DNA from: Cercis canadensis
Taxonomy: Eukaryota; Streptophyta; Magnoliopsida; Fabales; Fabaceae
DNA: 64,000 bases
NCBI GenBank assembly: GCA_003255065.1
Contig: QAOA01001229.1
Coordinates: forward strand, 504,811-568,810
Direction: 5' to 3'
This document shows positions 59,163-64,000 of the stretch, in pieces (the first letter of the stretch is position 1; each line of letters begins with the position of its first letter). The translations under genes and the position numbers were made by a program. Under the pieces are notes generated by a model that saw nothing but the letters and a program-made list of their open reading frames with translations, was not told the DNA's origin and searched no databases.

Positions 59163-59800
59163 AAATAAAAAACATCTTTTTTTCTTCCTTTTGCTTTACT
59201 GCTTTCCCTTTTCCACTTTCCAGGATAGTAGTAGTCAATTATCAAACTCCGCAAAACGAGGTGGTCATTTCTCTCTAACTTAATTAATTACAATAAATAA
59301 GAATTAAAATTGTAAACTAGGATTGGACCTACGTCGATGTTGTCTGAGGATTATAACTTTTTCTGTTCAGAAAGAAAAGCAAATTTGGGTGACATAAAAA
59401 GAAGATAAGGCAGATAGAAGGCCATAACGCATAATTCCTCAGGAAAGTGAGCTCAAACATATACTAATACCAATAATTAATGAGCAGTGACGAGATGTAG
59501 CTCAAATCATTTTGTTTCTCTAGGTCAATTCGAATCTGAAAACTAGCCATATAATAATAAGCCTAGGTAATTTTTTCTTAATAAAGTGTTCTAAAGCATT
59601 TTCTTTGCCTTGACTTCTTTTATAACTTATTTGGGGAAAAATATTTGTTTTTTGCTGCTACACAAAAAAGACTTAAAAATGATAAATTTTGTTTTTTTTT
59701 GGGTTGGGATGTTGTAGTTTTCTGGCTTAATTTTTGGCCCTCCGTTTATTTCTGGTTTCTTTTAGTAATTCATATCTTGGTAAAATATTCAAGACTCCAA
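59163..59800. other. Intergenic, nothing recognised
   Basis: AT-rich. A weak tRNA-like pair of boxes (TGTAGCTCAAAT at about 59495 and GGTCAATTCGAATC at about 59523) could be an old SINE head but no boundaries are seen. Confidence 0.35.
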
Positions 59801-59806
59801 AACCTA

Positions 59807-60385
59807 GAGATGGTAAAATGGGCTAAGTTCAGTGGCTCAGCTCATTTTAGCCCAATAAAATGGTGGGTTGGGTTTTAGAATTAGTAACCCGATTAAAATT
59901 GGGCCAATTTGGCCTGGCTCGAATTGACCCATGACCTATTTGAGTTTGGGCCAAGCTAGCCTGTTTTAGTCCAATTTGGTTTTTTTTTTTGTTAGTTTGA
60001 ATTGGGATTTGGGAATTTTTAAAATTGAAATCCCTAACTTCCAATTTACTAAATTTGTTTTAGTCAAGACTTTGACTTAATTGTTGTGGTAAATACTTTT
60101 TAATTAGTATATAGTTGATGCTATTTTAGTAGTTTATTATTTTTTGTCTATTTGAGTTTGTATTTTGATTAAGACTTTAAATATTTGACGTTTCGTAATT
60201 AATATATTTTTATATTCTTTAAAAAATAAGCATGGCAAAAAAAAATATTGACCCGTTTTAACCTGCAGCCCAAATAAGGTCAAGTTGGATTGAAATTCTA
60301 TTAGCCCATTTAAAATGGGGCTAGATTGGCCCAGCCCGTTTTAATAGTGATCTGATCGGGCCAGACCATAATGAGCCGGGCCAGC
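59807..60385. mobile_element. Degenerate TIR element rich in GGCC/GGGCT motifs
   Basis: The left part (GGCTCAGCTCATTTTAGCCC and AAATTGGGCCAATTTGGCC) is mirrored at the right (GGGCTAGATTGGCCCAGCCC, then GAGCCGGGCCAGCC). The pairing is imperfect and no target duplication was found. The style resembles hAT-type MITEs; the boundaries are approximate. Confidence 0.4.
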
Positions 60386-61900
60386 CAGTTCCCCCCTTCT
60401 ACCAAGACCCCCGCCCAAAAACAAACTAATATATTACGGGAAAATAAAGAGTGAGACTACTTAGGGCATTTGGGACTGAGAATGAATCTATGAAATTGGA
60501 ATGGGAAGTAGCTTTATTTATTTTAGGGGAACATACTTACTGTATTAGGAGAGTAGCATATCCCGAACCTAAACCTTAAGGCTTAAGATGACTAAGCCTT
60601 AAGGCTAGGAAGTGGTGTCACTGCACCAAAGTTTCGGGAAATAACTTTATGAAATCAATGTAGAAATAAATTAAAATAAATTATAAAACAATAAATATCT
60701 ATTATTAAAAACCAAAAATATAATTTATCCAAGTCTATATAAGTATACTTTAGCATGATTAATTAGCTTGAGTGACTCATATACTTGAGTTACATAAATA
60801 TACTTGCAACAATCCTAAATTCAACTTTTTTTTTTTCTTAGACTTAAAAGTGGTATAAACTAGTGGTTAGGCAAGTGCTAGTGACTTAAGTTAAACCTAA
60901 GAGAATGCAATATGTTTGGGTAAACGGTTTAATTATGGGCTTATATAAAAAATGTTTCTTGCATAAGTTTTCATGTAATAAATAGTTTAAAAATAAACTA
61001 ATTTGTATTTGGATATACTCATTTTAAAAAGTATTTTTACATTAAATTTAGGTATTTGAATGAGTAACTACACCATGTATTTTTAACAATAGAAATTACT
61101 AAAAAGGCCAAACAATTCTTACTTGAAGTGTTTGGATAATAAAACATGTATAGTGATTTAACAATGGAAATTAAATATGTTGTGCATACCATTAGAGATT
61201 ACTTCTCTAACACAATATTTTTTATACCCAAATGACAAGGATCACAGCAGCCATTGGAGAGAAAATCCAAGTTTCCTTGCTTAAACGGTTCAAATTGTAA
61301 AACCCTGAGAAAAAAAATTTGAAACTCCCACGCCACAATCAAATGGTAAACACCAGAATTTCAATAGTACATCATGATTATTGACCTTTAGTTGTGATTT
61401 CATGTAAGAAAAAAGTGTAAAACCAAGTACTGAATACAGCAACCAAGCATTATCTTCGAACTGAAAAATCCTAAAGAATGGAGTCAATAATGCAGCCAAT
61501 CAGTTCTCTATTTCTCTGTAGAGGAAAAGTGATCGACCAAGCCATGAATACAACAGCAAAAGTATTATCTTCGATGGTAAGCAGGACAAAGGAGAGACCC
61601 AACATCGTGTGCATAGAGGAGAAACGAAGAAGAAACATTCTTTTCTTAAAAGCTAGAGTTACAAGTGCTGGAATTTTCTAACTTCATGGAAGGCAATTTT
61701 TTGAGAAATTATTGTAAATCCAAGGACCCGCTAAGCTCATTTGAGCTTTCGCACTAGCTTATTTTCATAAGCTTCATATTTTGGCTTGTGAAAATAAGCC
61801 CAAAACAGTTTTTTTAAGGATAATAAGCACTTAATAAAAATCAATTCAAACACTTCTTTTACGGTGTATGAATGTTTATTGTAATAGAAAAACCCAAATA
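60386..61900. other. Intergenic, mostly AT-rich
   Basis: No gene recognised. 61750-61850 carries opposed AAAATAAGC/GCTTATTTT motifs, probably MITE debris that abuts the end of the MMP pseudogene. Confidence 0.4.
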
Positions 61901-61902
61901 AA

Positions 61903-62336
61903 CCATAAGACAAGTTATCCACCGGGAAATGCCCCAGCCCTAGTAAATGACCAATTTGCCGTATCACCACTGACTTCAAATCAGTGCCTTCACTTGGCGG
62001 GTACCACTACTCTTGAGAGTCCAGAAACAAGAATCCGAAATGGTTCGTATCATTCACCTCGGCGACCCCCACCGCTTCCCCTTCTCCGACAATCTCTGCA
62101 AACACAATCCCTATGTCAGAAACATTATACAACACTTCAGTGAAATTTAACATGGTGACCTTGGACCAGCGGCTGAACGCGTCTTGGAACACGGCCTCGG
62201 TGGCGTTATCGGCGATGCTTGTGTTGGGCCAGAACCCGTAGGTGAGTTGTGTCGTTTTGCGTGGTTGTATTCATTGTCGTTTATTTTGATAATGTCGGGT
62301 ACAACACATGGTGGAAAAGACATGGTTTACAGTGTC
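61903..62336 (-). pseudogene. MMP-like pseudogene
   Basis: The minus strand carries a decayed paralogue of the gene at 56849-57952. From high to low coordinates: a degraded cysteine-switch region (TMSFPPCVVPDI where the paralogue has [12 protein letters not shown]), FQDAFSRWSKVTMLNFTEV followed by LYNVSDIGIVFAEI, HFGFLFLDSQE followed by an in-frame stop, then [17 protein letters not shown]. An earlier stop replaces a Gln before the switch region, and part of the switch-to-catalytic linker is out of frame. The zinc motif is RQIGH, so the first His is lost and Gln again stands at the catalytic Glu position. The propeptide half and the C-terminus after LSYG are missing. Confidence 0.9.
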
Positions 62337-62338
62337 TT

Positions 62339-62359
62339 GTCGTTTTGCGTGGTTGTATT
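62339..62359. repeat. 21-bp exact repeat next to the MMP pseudogene
   Basis: The 21 bases at 62339-62359 are identical to 62251-62271, inside the pseudogene. They suggest a small local duplication at the broken 5' end of the pseudogene. Confidence 0.85.
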
Positions 62360-63455
62360 GCTTTTAACACAACTTTGATATCGAATAGCCAGCAGTCACT
62401 GGACTCACTCTTTTTGACATGCACAACAAGACCAACACGGATGCAACTCATGACAAAAACAAGAAACCAAAACCTAGCACTCATGGTGTCATCTACAAAT
62501 TGGCAGTAATCATTTTTAAAACTATCCAAACATGATGATGAAACTGTCCACGAAGTGATCGATGGATACCGGGTAGTAATCCATAGATGCATATATATAT
62601 GACAAATGCCAAATCTGCTTTTGATGTCTTCCTCCTTATTATTGCAACTGGTGGAACCCATTACCAAAAATGTTCTAAAGCAAACTAATTAATAGTACTA
62701 TTCATTATAAAATCTCTTGATGAGCATGTAGCAGGCTTTATATGAATATCCATTTGATATCTTAATTTGAAACAGCTCCCCATATATATGCACCCAAAAG
62801 GTAAGCTACAAAAAAATAAAAATAAAAAGTGAGGAAATTTCCCAACTTGCATGCATGCTATCTAATCTTACCCTCTTCTGTGGAATCATATATATCTGGC
62901 TTAGTCTCAAGAAAAGCAGCTAGTGGCACCGCAAAGGCACATTATCTTGTGAGCTGGAAAGTGTTCCAACTTGTTCACCTGCAGGATCAGCAATATGGAC
63001 GCATTGATCAATTTCCTCAATTTCACAATTCAATGGACATGGCCATCTTAGTAATCTTGCCCTCACTTTTTTTCCTATTAACCATGTTGACTCAATTAAT
63101 ATATATACCTTGCTTAAATTTTGTTCCCAATTGATTTGACTTTGTTTGAAATATTATTATCTTGTATATATTTTGCCTCAAGATAGTCATCTTAATTCTA
63201 TTTGGTTGCGATTTGCAAGGTAGTGAATAGTTGGGAACCAGTAACTATTTGACTCATTTTTCTCGCCAAATTTGGAATGAAGGTGACTACAAGTAAGCAA
63301 ATTCATAGAAACAATGATTCATTTGAAATCTTGAATAACCCATTAGATTTTGGACAAAAGGAGAGAAAACATGTCTAGTGAAGAGACCAAATAAAAGAAA
63401 GAATAATATTAAATACACAAATTTAATTTAAATTTATAACTATTCATAAATTTAT
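62360..63455. other. Intergenic, nothing recognised
   Basis: Frames at 62281-62667 and 62829-63134 have no family-like features. Confidence 0.4.
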
Positions 63456-63490
63456 ACCAACGATGATATTAATAGGATTCAGGAGTTTTA
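63456..63490 (+). pseudogene. Tiny MMP C-terminal relic
   Basis: Thirty-five bases read TNDDINRIQEFY and match the end of the catalytic domain of the MMP at 53927-53961 ([12 protein letters not shown]) at about 31 of 35 bases, on the + strand. Nothing MMP-like lies immediately before it. It is a leftover of another cluster member, in the opposite orientation to the pseudogene at 61903. Confidence 0.6.
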
Positions 63491-63905
63491 TTAAATGATT
63501 CATTCAGAATCAATTCAATTTCATAATTTTAATAGTTCTAAACATAAATGATCTTTTAACTTAAATCGGAGGTTCAATGTTAGAGAAGCATTTCAAACAC
63601 TCTCATCAAATCTTTTGCTATGATTTCATTAGTAGTACAGGAGAGCACTGCTCTAGGAGTCTGAGGAAGGACAAAAGCCACAGAGAGGTTGAGGGTTTAG
63701 ATTGCGCACCAAGAGTTCACCTCATGCTTAAGGGTATGAATTGCGACCACTCAAACTAAAGTCCACTGTAGTGATTCACTTATTTGATTTTGGATTTTGA
63801 GAGAAACTTTATATTAGTGTCGACTTTAAGAATTAAATTCACAATCATATGGATTAAAAATGCCAAATATCAATGGTATCAAGCATATCTTATAACGGGG
63901 CTATT
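63491..63905. other. Intergenic, nothing recognised
   Basis: AT-rich; a 60-codon frame at 63577 is not supported by any feature. Confidence 0.4.
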
Positions 63906-63909
63906 GACA

Positions 63910-64000
63910 AGGCAGGGGTCACCAAAAATTTGGGGATAGCACTATCCCTCCATCCAATTGGGTGGGCTTTGGTGGATGGAGGGGTAGCCCTACCCCGTCC
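63910..64000. repeat. Inverted-repeat end of an element cut by the window edge
   Basis: ATCCCTCCATCCA (about 63943-63955) and TGGATGGAGGGGTA (about 63973-63986) form a stem around ATTGGGTGGGCTTT. GC-rich, unlike its surroundings; probably the terminus of a fold-back element continuing past the window. Confidence 0.4.

Overview
This window is nuclear DNA of a flowering plant, most likely a woody eudicot. Genes have short AT-rich introns with GT-AG borders. The families are land-plant specific (UGT74-type glycosyltransferase, GATL, germin-like, WVD2-like TPX2, type-I formin, type-A cytokinin response regulator, GPI-type plant MMPs), and long AT-rich intergenic DNA carries many small TIR elements. 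The species cannot be fixed from the sequence; a Citrus-like genome is only a guess. Single N characters (9907, 10970, 15403, 40532, 54710) mark a draft assembly, and two of them sit between exact-length duplicated ends that look like unmerged contig overlaps.

Layout. 1-4 kb: transposon debris, a probable LSM12-like 5' fragment, a copia-type LTR fossil, a locally duplicated block and a relic of the DNA polymerase lambda gene. 4.2-5.7 kb (-): a two-exon UGT74-type glucosyltransferase. 5.8-8.6 kb: nested fold-back elements and the second copy of the duplicated block. 8.6-9.3 kb (+): a short F-box protein. 9.5-16.4 kb: gene-poor, with a fold-back MITE and two assembly duplications. 16.9-18.1 kb (+): intronless GATL. 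19.7-20.4 kb (-): germin-like protein. 22.0-25.7 kb (+): seven-exon WVD2/MDP40-like microtubule protein. 27.0-29.5 kb (-): FH4/FH8-type formin. 29.5-35.5 kb: gene-free. 35.6-36.7 kb (-): five-exon type-A response regulator of the ARR3/ARR4 type. 36.8-42.6 kb: gene-free, with several Mutator-like MITEs. 42.6-45.8 kb (+): 11-exon MYND/MSS51-like protein. 47.1-50.9 kb (+): seven-exon uncharacterised secreted protein with a possible permuted papain/NlpC fold. 53.0-63.5 kb: a matrix-metalloproteinase cluster with one intact gene, one full-length gene whose catalytic Glu is Gln, one pseudogene and one tiny relic.

The genes form no operon or pathway. Several act at the wall or cell surface (GATL, germin-like, formin, MMPs), but this is ordinary plant gene mixing. 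The most interesting points are the MMP cluster drifting into pseudoenzymes, the uncharacterised His/Cys secreted protein (with an apparent 1-nt frameshift in exon 3), the polymerase lambda relic beside the UGT gene, a probable GC-AG intron, and a set of MITEs with perfect 9-bp target duplications. I found no tRNA, rRNA, CRISPR array or clearly novel multi-gene system.
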